A stretch of 64,000 nucleotides of DNA. Source: CAZXYS01 sp964645005 (lineage in GTDB: Bacteria; Bacteroidota; Ignavibacteria; Kapaibacteriales; UBA2268). The position numbers and the translations under genes were made by a program. Shown piece by piece: positions 17,808 to 26,732 of this stretch. Each line of letters opens with the position of its first letter. Positions within the stretch are counted from its first letter, which is position 1. The notes beneath the pieces were generated by a model that saw nothing but the letters and a program-made list of their open reading frames with translations, had not been told where the DNA came from and did no database searches. The stretch is from the NCBI GenBank assembly GCA_964645005.1, contig CAZXYS010000002.1:124001-188000 (forward strand), read 5' to 3'.

Positions 17808-18875
17808 TTAACTATGGTTATTTGTATCACTATTTGCTGAAAATAATTTATTATCCAAATAAACTGAAGCAATAGGTGTTAAAAATACATAAGCAGGCCA
17901 AACAAATCTACCATCAACCCAGGCAGCAAAGAAACCATATATGCAATAACAACATGTAATAAAAGTGCCAAAAATAAAGAAGTTAATATATTGCTTACTA
18001 ATATTAATATTTTTATTAATATAATACTCAAATAAAAAAAGTATTAAAATAATTATAAATAATACCCAACTAATAATAACGCTAAAAATCGAGGGGAAAC
18101 GTGTAATGTTTTCAATAACCCTTTGGAATGAGGGGAACCAAAAATATTGAGAGTTACTTGAAAAAAGAGTGCGTGTTATGTATATTGCTAATAAAAAAGC
18201 TGCTATACTAATTACAATAATTATTAATGATCTCTGTTTATTTTTCTTTAGTTTAATTGAATATACGGCAATAGGTAATAAGAGAGCAATTCCTTCTTTT
18301 GCGAATGCAGCAATAAAAATAAATAAAGGGAAATATATCCAGTTTGCATTTAACAATAAATAGATTCCTAAAGTTAAGAAAAAAATAAAAGCCGGATCGA
18401 TATAGCCTATTGTAGAATAGTAAAAAGTTGGGAAAGAAAATAAAAATATAAAAATCGAAAAATATTTACTATATCCTTTAACCCCGATAATGGAAATTAT
18501 TTTTTCTAATAAAAAAACTACAGCAATTAAAAATATTAAATTAACTAGATTTAGTGATGTCATTTCATCAAAAGGCAAAAACGACGATAGAAAGGGAGTT
18601 AAAGGCCTGTAACAGAATGGAGGCTTTAGTTGATTTTTATTTTGTTCGCAGGGATTTCGAAAATACTTAACTAATAATAAATATTGGTAGGCATCAATAG
18701 ATAGATTTTTATATGAATTATCTTTATCCGATTTAAATTCAATTCCCTGCCCGCTGGTTATTTCACTAAACCCATAATCATGGCGATTAAATCGTGGATA
18801 AGTAATTAAAATAAGAAATACAATTAGCATAAATAAATTCAAAAAATGCTTTAAACCGTTCTGATTAGGATACAT
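17808..18875 (-). CDS. Polytopic membrane protein, GT-C glycosyltransferase-like
   Basis: A 355-residue protein with about nine or ten hydrophobic helices. A short loop after the first helix contains charged residues (DYGFSEI) and leads to YRPLTPFLSSFLP before the next helices. A KEGIALLLP segment and a C-terminal WVDGRFVWPAY segment also resemble GT-C-fold lipid-sugar-dependent glycosyltransferases and related envelope proteins. The family cannot be fixed by eye, and an oligosaccharide-related transporter or polymerase is possible. The gene is strongly AT-rich with Ile-, Phe- and Lys-rich codon use, unlike the aro genes it sits between. It is on the strand opposite to the aro genes and convergent with aroEK. 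Confidence 0.7.
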   Translation of the reverse strand: MYPNQNGLKHFLNLFMLIVFLILITYPRFNRHDYGFSEITSGQGIEFKSDKDNSYKNLSIDAYQYLLLVKYFRNPCEQNKNQLKPPFCYRPLTPFLSSFLPFDEMTSLNLVNLIFLIAVVFLLEKIISIIGVKGYSKYFSIFIFLFSFPTFYYSTIGYIDPAFIFFLTLGIYLLLNANWIYFPLFIFIAAFAKEGIALLLPIAVYSIKLKKNKQRSLIIIVISIAAFLLAIYITRTLFSSNSQYFWFPSFQRVIENITRFPSIFSVIISWVLFIIILILFLFEYYINKNINISKQYINFFIFGTFITCCYCIYGFFAAWVDGRFVWPAYVFLTPIASVYLDNKLFSANSDTNNHS

Positions 18876-19117
18876 ATCTCATCGCTGTTTATATAACATT
18901 CTATGTTAATTGAATTATTCTAATTTAAATTAGTTATTAATAAAAATATAATTACAAATTAATAAATTTTTTAGAAAAAATAACAATCAACATTTATACC
19001 TTGATCTTATTTATAACTATAAATTAAAATATAAAGTTGTGTTATTTAGGTGAGCTTATCTAATAATTATTGATTTTGTGGATAAAACAAATTAATATGG
19101 GCTTATTAAAAAAAGAC

Positions 19118-20311
19118 TTACTCGATCTTTATCAATTTATCATAGTAAACATTATCGCCGCAGCTTATAATCACAAAATACATTCCCGGCGATAAATCGC
19201 TTATATTTATATCCGCGCTTGTTTGGAACAATGACTGCCTCGATATCAGCGTTCTGCCAGTCTCATTCATAATTTTGACACTATACTCGTCTGACAGCGC
19301 TTCTTTTGCTGTTATCGTCAGCTTATCCGAAGCGGGATTAGGGTAAACTTCGAAAATCTTATCGCTGCTGGTATGCCTGTAATCATCGACGCCGAGGAAG
19401 TCCAGGTCGAGGCGGTAGACGCCTTTGTTGTAAGTTCCGGCATAGAGTGTGTTGTTTGTTATAGTCAGGCATTGCGTGCTGCTTTCGAGTCCATCTGAAA
19501 TATCTAACCAGTTATCACCATTGTTTGTTGAGTAGAAAGTACCGTCCTCAGTTGCTATAAAAACTTTATCGCCATATATCAAAAAGTCATTAATTTTAAT
19601 CTTCCCGTCTGGCAAACCTTCTTCTTTAATCTCCCATGTTTTGCCTTTATCTGTAGATCGGAAAATATCATATCCACCTGCTGCAAATATTAAATCATCT
19701 TTCATGGCTAAATCAAGAACGACGCCGGCGCTGTCATACGAAAGTTCCCAGTTATTACCGTTATCAGTTGATAGAATTATTTTTCCATAACCCGTACCTA
19801 CTACAATATTATTATTATCAAAGGCTAATGCAAATGGTCTTAAATAAAGAGAACCTGAAACAAGAAATTCCCTGTTCTTTCCCTTATCATCAGAGACATG
19901 AATAGATCCGCTTCTCCCGACGTAAATCTTATCATTGTTTATTGTTAAACAACTAAAAAATAAACTAACTGCTGAATCGATATAATTAATTCGCTGCCAA
20001 TTATCTCCGTCAATGTCAGAAAAATAAATTCCGCTGTTATAATCATTTGCGAAAACAGTCGTATTTATTATTCCCAAACTTGATATACTACTTCTTGATA
20101 TATATAAACCATTTCTAAGAGTATCCCAATTTTGCCCTAAATTTGACGATCTGAAAATTTTCATACTATCCGAACCGGCGAAAATATAATTATCTTTCGC
20201 AATAATACTCTCGATACGAGTATTTTCCAAACCGCTGTTGCACGCTTCCCATTTCTGAGCGAATGTCGCTGCGGGAAATATCAGACATAAAATGACCAGT
20301 AGTTTTTTCAT
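19118..20311 (-). CDS. Secreted BNR/Asp-box propeller protein with T9SS sorting domain
   Basis: A 397-residue protein with a cleavable signal peptide (MKKLLVILCLIFPAATFAQ). The body has repeated S-T-D/N-x-G-x-x-W units (FRSSNLGQNWDTL, LSTDNGNNWELS, FRSTDKGKTWEI, YSTNNGDNWLDI), the Asp-box pattern of beta-propeller proteins such as sialidases and YCF48/sortilin relatives. The last 75 residues form a type A Por sorting domain, beginning EVYPNPASDKLTI and ending KLIKIE, which directs type IX secretion to the cell surface. It is probably a surface or exported binding protein; no catalytic residues are evident. It precedes the membrane protein gene on the same strand inside the split aro region. 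Confidence 0.88.
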   Translation of the reverse strand: MKKLLVILCLIFPAATFAQKWEACNSGLENTRIESIIAKDNYIFAGSDSMKIFRSSNLGQNWDTLRNGLYISRSSISSLGIINTTVFANDYNSGIYFSDIDGDNWQRINYIDSAVSLFFSCLTINNDKIYVGRSGSIHVSDDKGKNREFLVSGSLYLRPFALAFDNNNIVVGTGYGKIILSTDNGNNWELSYDSAGVVLDLAMKDDLIFAAGGYDIFRSTDKGKTWEIKEEGLPDGKIKINDFLIYGDKVFIATEDGTFYSTNNGDNWLDISDGLESSTQCLTITNNTLYAGTYNKGVYRLDLDFLGVDDYRHTSSDKIFEVYPNPASDKLTITAKEALSDEYSVKIMNETGRTLISRQSLFQTSADINISDLSPGMYFVIISCGDNVYYDKLIKIE

Positions 20312-20449
20312 ATCATTCCCTTTAAAAAAGTTATTTATATAGAGTCTGGTTTACAGACTGTTAATTTCAATTTTGAGAACTGGTCATTTTTTTCATAAAC
20401 CACCATTGAGAAATTTTTATTTCCCGATTAATTTCTACCTGATTACGAC

Positions 20450-20481
20450 TTTAGCAAAATAAATCAAATTATTTATATTTG
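20450..20481 (+). promoter_or_regulatory. Candidate aroA promoter, TTTA-N20-TATATTTG
   Basis: A -7 element TATATTTG (20474-20481) matches TAnnTTTG, with TTTA at 20450-20453 exactly 20 bases upstream. Transcription would begin near 20487. A TTG that could otherwise be taken as an aroA start lies at 20479, inside the -7 element, so the promoter supports the ATG at 20542 instead. Confidence 0.55.
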
Positions 20482-20541
20482 CAAGACATTCGGAAAAAAA
20501 GAAAAAATTACTATTATCAGATAAAAGAATCAACTAAATCC

Positions 20542-21801
20542 ATGCAAAAAAACATAAAACCAGCAGTCATCACCGGCGCTCTCAAAGCGCCTCCGTCGAA
20601 AAGCATGATGCAGAGGGCAGTCGCCTGCGCTCTGCTTTCCGAGGGGATTACAACCATTGAAAATCCTTCGCTGTGCGATGATTCGCTTGCAGCGATAGAT
20701 GTAGTTAAGAGGCTTGGTGCTGATGTGGAAATGAATGAAAATTCCGTTGTAATAAAGAGCGGCGGAATAGATAGCTTGATGAAAGAAAAAGGTGAAATTG
20801 AGTTGGACTGCGGGGAATCAGGGCTTTGCCTGCGGATGTTCGCACCCATTGCGGCAATAACCGGCAGGCAGGTAACTCTGACAGGCAAAGGCAGCCTGAT
20901 GAAGCGTCCCGTGGATTTTGTATGCAATGCGATCGGGGCATTCGGCGGGGAATGCTCAACAAACAGCGGCTATCCACCGATTAAGATCACCGGGCAAATG
21001 CCCGGCGGCTCGTCGGAAATTGACGGCTCGGTAAGCTCGCAGCATCTGACAGGCTTGCTTATGGCTCTGCCCAATCTTGAAAACGACTCAATTATTCCTG
21101 TCAAAAACCTCGCCAGCAAACAGTATATTAATATGACTCTGGACGCGCTAAGGCAATTTGGGATTGATATTAATAATGAGAATTACTCTACATTCCACAT
21201 CACCGGCGGACAGAGTTTTAACGCCTGCCATTATATTGTCGAAGGGGACTGGAGCGGCGCGGCATTTTTGCTTGTTGCGGGCGCTATTGCAGGGGAAATC
21301 GAGGTTGCCGGACTGGACAGCGATTCACATCAACCGGATAAGAATGTTTTACAATCTTTAGATCTTGCCGGCGCAAGGGTTTCTATCAAAGAAAATGCTA
21401 TTTTAGTTGAAAAAAATGAACTTAAAGCATTTGATTTCGACGCCGCCGATTCGCCTGATCTGTTCCCGCCGCTGGCTGCATTAGCTTGCTTTTGCGCGGG
21501 AACTACCCGAATAAAGGGTGCTGACAGACTTGTCCACAAAGAAAGCAACCGCGCTGAAATAATTATGCGTGAATTCTACTCGCTCGGGGCTGTTATTTCC
21601 GTGGAGAATAATATTATGACTATCACCGGCGGCAACCTGCGCGGAGGAACAGCCAATTCCCACAATGATCACCGCATAGCTATGGCACTTTCAATAGCTG
21701 GTTTGCGCAGCGAAACAAATGTGACAGTAGAAAATACCGAATGCACGGTTAAATCTTATCCGGGATTTTTTGAGGATTTGAATAGTATAGCTCAAAACTA
21801 A
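20542..21801 (+). CDS. aroA: 5-enolpyruvylshikimate-3-phosphate synthase
   Basis: A 419-residue EPSP synthase that joins phosphoenolpyruvate to shikimate 3-phosphate. The N-terminal PPSKSMMQRAVACALLSEG motif binds substrate through Lys and Ser. ECGLSLRMF-like sequence appears as DCGESGLCLRMFAP, and the C-terminal NSHNDHRIAMALSIAGL carries the conserved His and Arg. Length is normal. The start at 20542 is chosen because an upstream TTG falls within the candidate promoter and residues after 20542 match the family start. It is the next shikimate step after the aroEK fusion, but about 2.8 kb of opposite-strand, AT-rich DNA separates them, so it has its own promoter. Convergent with the TPR gene, 14 bases away. 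Confidence 0.96.
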   Translation: MQKNIKPAVITGALKAPPSKSMMQRAVACALLSEGITTIENPSLCDDSLAAIDVVKRLGADVEMNENSVVIKSGGIDSLMKEKGEIELDCGESGLCLRMFAPIAAITGRQVTLTGKGSLMKRPVDFVCNAIGAFGGECSTNSGYPPIKITGQMPGGSSEIDGSVSSQHLTGLLMALPNLENDSIIPVKNLASKQYINMTLDALRQFGIDINNENYSTFHITGGQSFNACHYIVEGDWSGAAFLLVAGAIAGEIEVAGLDSDSHQPDKNVLQSLDLAGARVSIKENAILVEKNELKAFDFDAADSPDLFPPLAALACFCAGTTRIKGADRLVHKESNRAEIIMREFYSLGAVISVENNIMTITGGNLRGGTANSHNDHRIAMALSIAGLRSETNVTVENTECTVKSYPGFFEDLNSIAQN

Positions 21802-21815
21802 GATTAAATATCCTA

Positions 21816-23714
21816 TCAATCCTCTATCTCGGGCGGCTCGAGCAGATCCGGTTTTCCTTCGGCTTCTATCTCTTTCAGGAGTTCTTTAGCCATGTTTTTA
21901 TCAAGAGGTTGTAATTTATGATAAACGCTGCGGGCATCCTCTCTCCAGTCCTTTCGTAAATAAGCATATCCCAAATTCTTGTAGGCATCGGCAAATCCAG
22001 GATCCGCTTCTGTTGCAGTAATGAAAAGACTAATGGCTTTTTCTACGTCGTCATCATTGTTATAGACTACGCCCATAGTATTGTATGCCTTCGCAAAAGT
22101 GTTATCCATTTGCATGCATGTCTTCAGACTTCTAATTGATTTATCCTTCAATCCAACATAAGCATACACAACCCCTAAATAATAATGTGCCATCAAATTA
22201 TCAGGCTGTTCATTGAGCACTTTTCCGAATAGTTCGATAGACTTGCTGTAATTGCTTTCATGAGCATAAGTCAGAGCTTCATGATACATTACTTTTGCGG
22301 TATCCCCCTTTAGTTTTTTTGCCAATTTGAAATGTTTATGAGCTTCATCAAACAGTTCCATTTTGTCAAAGACTATTCCCAACTTTAATTCCGCTTCAAA
22401 AATATCAGGTTCAATCTTCAAAGCATCCGTAAAAGCAACTGATGCCAGCATCAAGGCACTTTTATCTTCTTCCTTGATTCCACGGGTGTAGTATGCGTCA
22501 GCTAAAGCAATCTGTGCTTTTACGCCGTTCGGGTCAAGAGCTGCCGCGGTTTGGAATGCTTCAATGGACCTGTCGTAATCTTCACGCCGCAGATAAAGAG
22601 TTCCAAGCGCAATGTAGGGTTCGGGATTTATTGGATCTAATTCCATTGCTTTCGTAAAAGATACCTCTGCTTTTTCCAATTCTTCCAGCTTGTAAAGCGA
22701 ATAGCCTTCCCAGAGGTATAGTTCTTGGCTTTGCTGTTTGTCTTTGATGAATTGCGAAAATTTTTCTAAGGCATTTTCATATCGTTCCAGTCGGAAATAT
22801 GAAATCCCGAGTTCTACTATTCCTTCTTCACTATCATCATTTAGTTTATAAGCATTTTCGAGTGCTGCCAAAGCATCTTCATATCTTTCCTTTTGAAAAT
22901 AGCTTTTTCCCAACTTCAGATATGCATAGAACCTGTTCGGGAAAAATTTAACGGCTTTCTCCATGTATTCAATAGTGCTGTCGTAATTTTCAGTTTCATA
23001 AGCAATATTTCCCAGTTTATAGTATGCCTCACCATAATTAGGATTAATTTCAATTACTTTTTTCAGCATTTCTTTTGCCGATTCATAATAATTCATTTTG
23101 TAATAAATGACAGCCAAATTATTATAGGCATCAAAATAGCCGGGATCAAGTTCTATAGTTTTCTGCAAAGCAGCAATTGCGTCATCAAGTTGATTTAGTT
23201 TATAATACGCCATACCCATGTAAAAATGCACATCGGGATCATTTTTCTTGAGCTTTATGCAATTTTGAAAAGACTGAATACTTTCATCATATTTTTTCAA
23301 AGAATAAAGCAGATAAGCCAGATTGTAATGAGCAACGTAATATCCCTTTTTAAATTCAACTGCTTCTTTAAAAGCTAACAACGCTTTTTCATACTTATGC
23401 AATGACATTTGAATACTGCCCAGCAAATTCCATGCTTCAGGATAATTATACTTTTTGTCGAGGGCTTTTCGGCAGTAATCTTCGGCATTTTTGTATTCTT
23501 TCAGTTTATAATGAGCGAAAGCTGTGTTGTAAAGTGCTTCCGGAATATCACCATGTTGGAATAACATTCTCATGAAGTAATCTATAGCATCTTTGTAGCG
23601 ACCTTCATTTATCAAATCTAAGCCGTCACTGAAATCATATCTTACTTCATTCTGCTCACTGTTTTGCTTTGTCAGTTTGCTTTCCTGCTCTTTATTTTTA
23701 TTTTTTTGGGGCAT
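21816..23714 (-). CDS. Large tetratricopeptide repeat protein
   Basis: A 632-residue protein made almost wholly of TPR units, roughly 16-17 in tandem from residue 30 to residue 615, each with the W/Y-x-x-L-G-x-x-Y-x-x-x-x-x-Y-x-x-A-x-x-x-F/Y pattern and a proline near position 32. The first 25 residues are polar and lysine/glutamate/asparagine-rich and there is no signal peptide, so it is predicted to be cytoplasmic. Solenoids of this kind serve as protein-protein interaction scaffolds; no partner can be named. Unlike the two haem-motif proteins upstream, it carries no additional domain. It is transcribed on its own, followed at its 5' side by about 500 AT-rich bases. Confidence 0.88.
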   Translation of the reverse strand: MPQKNKNKEQESKLTKQNSEQNEVRYDFSDGLDLINEGRYKDAIDYFMRMLFQHGDIPEALYNTAFAHYKLKEYKNAEDYCRKALDKKYNYPEAWNLLGSIQMSLHKYEKALLAFKEAVEFKKGYYVAHYNLAYLLYSLKKYDESIQSFQNCIKLKKNDPDVHFYMGMAYYKLNQLDDAIAALQKTIELDPGYFDAYNNLAVIYYKMNYYESAKEMLKKVIEINPNYGEAYYKLGNIAYETENYDSTIEYMEKAVKFFPNRFYAYLKLGKSYFQKERYEDALAALENAYKLNDDSEEGIVELGISYFRLERYENALEKFSQFIKDKQQSQELYLWEGYSLYKLEELEKAEVSFTKAMELDPINPEPYIALGTLYLRREDYDRSIEAFQTAAALDPNGVKAQIALADAYYTRGIKEEDKSALMLASVAFTDALKIEPDIFEAELKLGIVFDKMELFDEAHKHFKLAKKLKGDTAKVMYHEALTYAHESNYSKSIELFGKVLNEQPDNLMAHYYLGVVYAYVGLKDKSIRSLKTCMQMDNTFAKAYNTMGVVYNNDDDVEKAISLFITATEADPGFADAYKNLGYAYLRKDWREDARSVYHKLQPLDKNMAKELLKEIEAEGKPDLLEPPEIED

Positions 23715-24220
23715 TACTTTCGATTTTTTTTGATTTTTAAACTATAAAGATAATTAAAAATTATTAATTTTAAAAGGTTTAGTCAAATAGAAGACTAAAA
23801 TAATACTATTTAGATGTAAAAGATAACTTAGTATTATTCTTTCCACAAAACAAATAAAAATAATTGAATGAAATATCCAAGATTGAATTAATCTAGAAAA
23901 GTAAATTTAATATAAATCAGTTGAAGATTTTGATTTACCAGTTAAGAAATGACAGTATAAACTTAATACGAAATATTAGCATAGCAAAAAAGTCAAGTCA
24001 AACTATAATTTTTAACAATATAATTAAAAGCAAGCTTGTATAAATAGTTTTCATAATATTACCCCGAATATATTCACTCATGGGTAATAACCCATTAAAA
24101 GCCAATATGTCTCAATTTTTTTTAGTAAATAGTTAAATTATTTTTGAAGATTATGTCAATCTCCTGAATTAACATGAATTTAAGTTTAATGATGTTAATG
24201 AACTCTAATTAAAATGTAGA
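23715..24220. other. AT-rich intergenic stretch, nothing recognised
   Basis: About 500 bases between the start of the TPR gene and the end of the 24221-24820 gene. It is strongly AT-rich with stops in all frames. I see no RNA gene, clear promoter or inverted repeat of note. Confidence 0.5.
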
Positions 24221-24820
24221 TTATATGTCCGGAAGATAAATTTTAATACTTTTAACATTGCTGATCCATCTTTTAGGAGTAGAGTCTGTAGGAAATATTA
24301 CGGACATATTGCTAAAAATCCTTTTTTTCTCTTTTTTGTTCATATTTTTCATTTGAAGGTAAATCCTTTTTCTCACAGCTATTTCGAATTCTTCTTCGAA
24401 TTTATCCATATCTACTTTAGTTCTTTGACCTTCAACGTCGCCTATCTTAACCGTGTCGCCGATGGAACCGGTGACAGGTTTAAATATTAATTGCGGCATG
24501 AGCTTAGTGATTTCCTCATCAATCTCGGAATATGTAAAAACGAGTTTTTCGCCGGCGCCGTTTTCGGCAATAATTAGTATGCGTTTTCGTTGAGATTTCT
24601 GTATATTCTTGATTTCCGGGTCAATTAAAGAATTTAACGGGAAAGTGTAGTTTTTTGACAAGCTGGTTTTTCGAGCCGACATGAATTCGGTCGAAAAATA
24701 TTCGTATTTATCGGCTAAGACTTCGGGATCGAGTTCAATCTCGGCAATTAATTCACCGATTTGCGACTTAGCCGGATACGAAATAGTAATGAACATCAAA
24801 AATATTAATATTCTACTCAT
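24221..24820 (-). CDS. Hypothetical exported protein
   Basis: A 199-residue protein with a signal peptide (hydrophobic residues 4-15, likely cleaved after AKSQ), so exported to the periplasm or beyond. The mature part is highly charged, with a DPEVLADKYEYFSTE segment, a strand-rich middle (RILIIAENGAGEKLVFTYSEID) and a lysine-rich region (MKNMNKKEKKR) before a C-terminal ISNVKSIKIYLPDI. I do not recognise a family and see no catalytic motif. It is divergent from panD, sharing an AT-rich intergenic region of about 150 bases. Confidence 0.6.
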   Translation of the reverse strand: MSRILIFLMFITISYPAKSQIGELIAEIELDPEVLADKYEYFSTEFMSARKTSLSKNYTFPLNSLIDPEIKNIQKSQRKRILIIAENGAGEKLVFTYSEIDEEITKLMPQLIFKPVTGSIGDTVKIGDVEGQRTKVDMDKFEEEFEIAVRKRIYLQMKNMNKKEKKRIFSNMSVIFPTDSTPKRWISNVKSIKIYLPDI

Positions 24821-24972
24821 ATCGTTTCTTTAAATAGTGAACATTAATGAATTTTAAATTTAATAAAGAATATACAAAGGTTAAAAAAATTTATTATATT
24901 GTGATTTGTAGGCAAAACTAAAATAGATAATTTTCAAAATTAAGTTGAAAATAACACTAACTGGTGATTGAA

Positions 24973-25359
24973 ATGCAGAGAATATTATTAAAATCGAAAA
25001 TACATAGAGCGATAATAACGGAAGCTGATCTTTACTATGAAGGCAGTCTGACGGTCGATGAAGACCTGATGGATGCCGCCGATCTTATAGCTCACGAAAA
25101 AGTCGCCGTGGTTAATATCAACAACGGCGAGAGAATGGAAACCTACATCATACCCGGCAAGCGCGGCAGCAAGACAATGTGCCTGAACGGCGCTGCTGCA
25201 CGCAAGGGCGCTGTCGGCGATGAGATTATCGTTATCAGCTATGCTATGCTTGAAGATGAAGAATCCAAAAAATTTCAACCTAAGATAGTTATGGTTGATT
25301 CTAACAATAATATCAAGCAAATAAGTCATTCGCCAACTGAAGAACCTGTTTATTCATAA
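24973..25359 (+). CDS. panD: Aspartate 1-decarboxylase proenzyme
   Basis: A 128-residue PanD, the pyruvoyl enzyme that converts aspartate to beta-alanine for pantothenate and coenzyme A synthesis. The proenzyme cleaves itself between Gly24 and Ser25 (YYEGSLTVD); the Ser becomes the pyruvoyl group. This numbering is exact only from the ATG at 24973, which supports that start over a GTG at 24964. Other family landmarks are Lys9, Tyr22, the INNGERMETYIIPGKRGS region with catalytic Arg and the LNGAAARKGAVGDEIIVISYA segment. It precedes the uridylyltransferase gene by 19 bases in the same direction and the two may be co-transcribed. Confidence 0.96.
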   Translation: MQRILLKSKIHRAIITEADLYYEGSLTVDEDLMDAADLIAHEKVAVVNINNGERMETYIIPGKRGSKTMCLNGAAARKGAVGDEIIVISYAMLEDEESKKFQPKIVMVDSNNNIKQISHSPTEEPVYS

Positions 25360-25378
25360 TTAAATTGATGGTAACTAT

Positions 25379-26131
25379 ATGAAGGATATAAATAATTTTG
25401 CCGTCGTTATACTGGCGGCGGGTAAAGGTAAAAGAATGAAGGATCCGGAAATGCCCAAGGTGCTCGTCGAACTGGCGGGCAAGCCCTTGCTGGGCTATGT
25501 TCTGGAACAGGCTGTTAAGCTCAATCCTGAAAAGATCGTAGTCGTGGTCGGTCACGGCAAAGAGAAGGTGATCGATTACGTCAATTCATTCGAATTGGAT
25601 AATGTTGATTTTGTAGAGCAGGAACATCAGCTCGGTACAGGGCACGCCACTATGCAGGCTGGACCGAAAGTCTGCGGATATGAAGGCGAAACGCTGGTGC
25701 TGTGCGGAGATGTACCGTTCCTTAGCGCCGAGACGCTGCAGAATTTCATCTCGCAGCACAGGGAAGATGATTCCGACGTATCCGTCCTGACAGCGACGGC
25801 GCCCGATCCTGCTGGATATGGCAGGATTCTGCGCGATGATAACGGCAGCTTCCAGGCTATCGTTGAAGATAAGGATGCTGCGGAAGAGCAGAAGAATATC
25901 GATGAAATCAACAGCGGCGTCTTTTTCGTGAAGACGAATTTGCTGTTTGCCAGCCTGAAGAGCGTTTCCAATAACAATGCGCAGCAGGAATACTATCTGA
26001 CGGATATCGTGGATATTCTGAAAGAGGATAGCAGCGTGAATGCCTATAAAGCGGCATCATTCGATGAGTTGATGGGTGTTAACTCGCCGGATCAGCTCAA
26101 AGAAGCGGAAGAATTAGTCACCGAACAATAA
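25379..26131 (+). CDS. GlmU-type nucleotidyltransferase, pyrophosphorylase domain only
   Basis: A 250-residue protein corresponding to the N-terminal half of GlmU. It has the nucleotide loop LAAGKGKRM with a following PKVL lysine, QHLGTGHA as QLGTGHAT, a VLCGDVPFLS metal-binding Asp strand, GYGRILRD, a VEDKDA segment and the NSGVFF ... NAQQEYYLTDIV pattern that is specific to GlmU-like enzymes. The expected reaction is UTP plus an N-acetylhexosamine 1-phosphate giving the UDP-sugar. The left-handed beta-helix acetyltransferase half of GlmU (about 200 residues) is absent, and no acetyltransferase gene follows. The acetylation step must therefore be elsewhere, or this is a UDP-sugar pyrophosphorylase of different specificity. 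Confidence 0.88.
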   Translation: MKDINNFAVVILAAGKGKRMKDPEMPKVLVELAGKPLLGYVLEQAVKLNPEKIVVVVGHGKEKVIDYVNSFELDNVDFVEQEHQLGTGHATMQAGPKVCGYEGETLVLCGDVPFLSAETLQNFISQHREDDSDVSVLTATAPDPAGYGRILRDDNGSFQAIVEDKDAAEEQKNIDEINSGVFFVKTNLLFASLKSVSNNNAQQEYYLTDIVDILKEDSSVNAYKAASFDELMGVNSPDQLKEAEELVTEQ

Positions 26132-26149
26132 ATTTAAACCGGAAAAACG

Positions 26150-26560
26150 ATGATCAAATCACTCAATCACGTCGGTATAGCGGTAAAAGACCTTGAGAAA
26201 AGCATAGAAATTTTCAGAAAGATCTTTGAATTCAAGTTGGTTTACAGGGAAAAGGTCGAGCAGCAGAAGGTCTATATCGCTTCATTCGATGTAGGCGGGG
26301 TGCGCATCGAGCTGACCTCGCCGACGGATGAGTCCTCGCCGATAGCGAAATTCCTCGAGAAAAAAGGCGAAGGCATCCATCATCTGGCTTTCGAATCGGA
26401 TAATGTCGAGAATGAATTAGACCGCCTGAAGAAGGAAGAGATTGATTTGATCAATGACAGAGCCCAAGAAGGCGCTCATAGTATGCTCATTGCTTTTCTG
26501 CATCCGAAATCGACGAATGGCGTGCTGACGGAGATTTGCCAGGAGAAGGAGGAGGAGTGA
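26150..26560 (+). CDS. mce: Methylmalonyl-CoA epimerase
   Basis: A 136-residue vicinal-oxygen-chelate protein matching methylmalonyl-CoA epimerase. It has two beta-alpha-beta-beta-beta modules with metal ligands in LNHVGIAVKDLEKS (His), VRIELTSP (Glu), EGIHHLAFES (His) and GVLTEICQ (Glu), and the family ending LHPKSTNGVL. It interconverts (R)- and (S)-methylmalonyl-CoA, linking propionyl-CoA and succinyl-CoA metabolism. No mutase or propionyl-CoA carboxylase gene is in the window. It follows the nucleotidyltransferase gene by 18 bases, so panD, this transferase and mce may form a loose operon despite unrelated functions. Confidence 0.93.
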   Translation: MIKSLNHVGIAVKDLEKSIEIFRKIFEFKLVYREKVEQQKVYIASFDVGGVRIELTSPTDESSPIAKFLEKKGEGIHHLAFESDNVENELDRLKKEEIDLINDRAQEGAHSMLIAFLHPKSTNGVLTEICQEKEEE

Positions 26561-26633
26561 GTAGATTAATAGAGACGCTGGATTGTTTTTATTGCGTTCC
26601 AACGCCAGAACATTGGAGCGAGGTTAAGATGAA

Positions 26634-26684
26634 AGATTCCTGCCCTGCTAAAGCAGGATCTAAAGACATACGCAGGAATGACAA
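26634..26684. repeat. 51-bp dispersed intergenic repeat, copy 1
   Basis: A 51-base element with outer inverted ends ATTCCTGC/GCAGGAAT and an inner CCTGCTAAAGCAGG hairpin. A second copy with two mismatches is at 48384-48434. The dyad-in-dyad design and intergenic placement suggest a MITE or REP-like family. Confidence 0.8.
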
Positions 26685-26732
26685 TGAGAAAGAGAACTAT
26701 GACTAAATATACAAATTAAGGTATTTGAAAAT

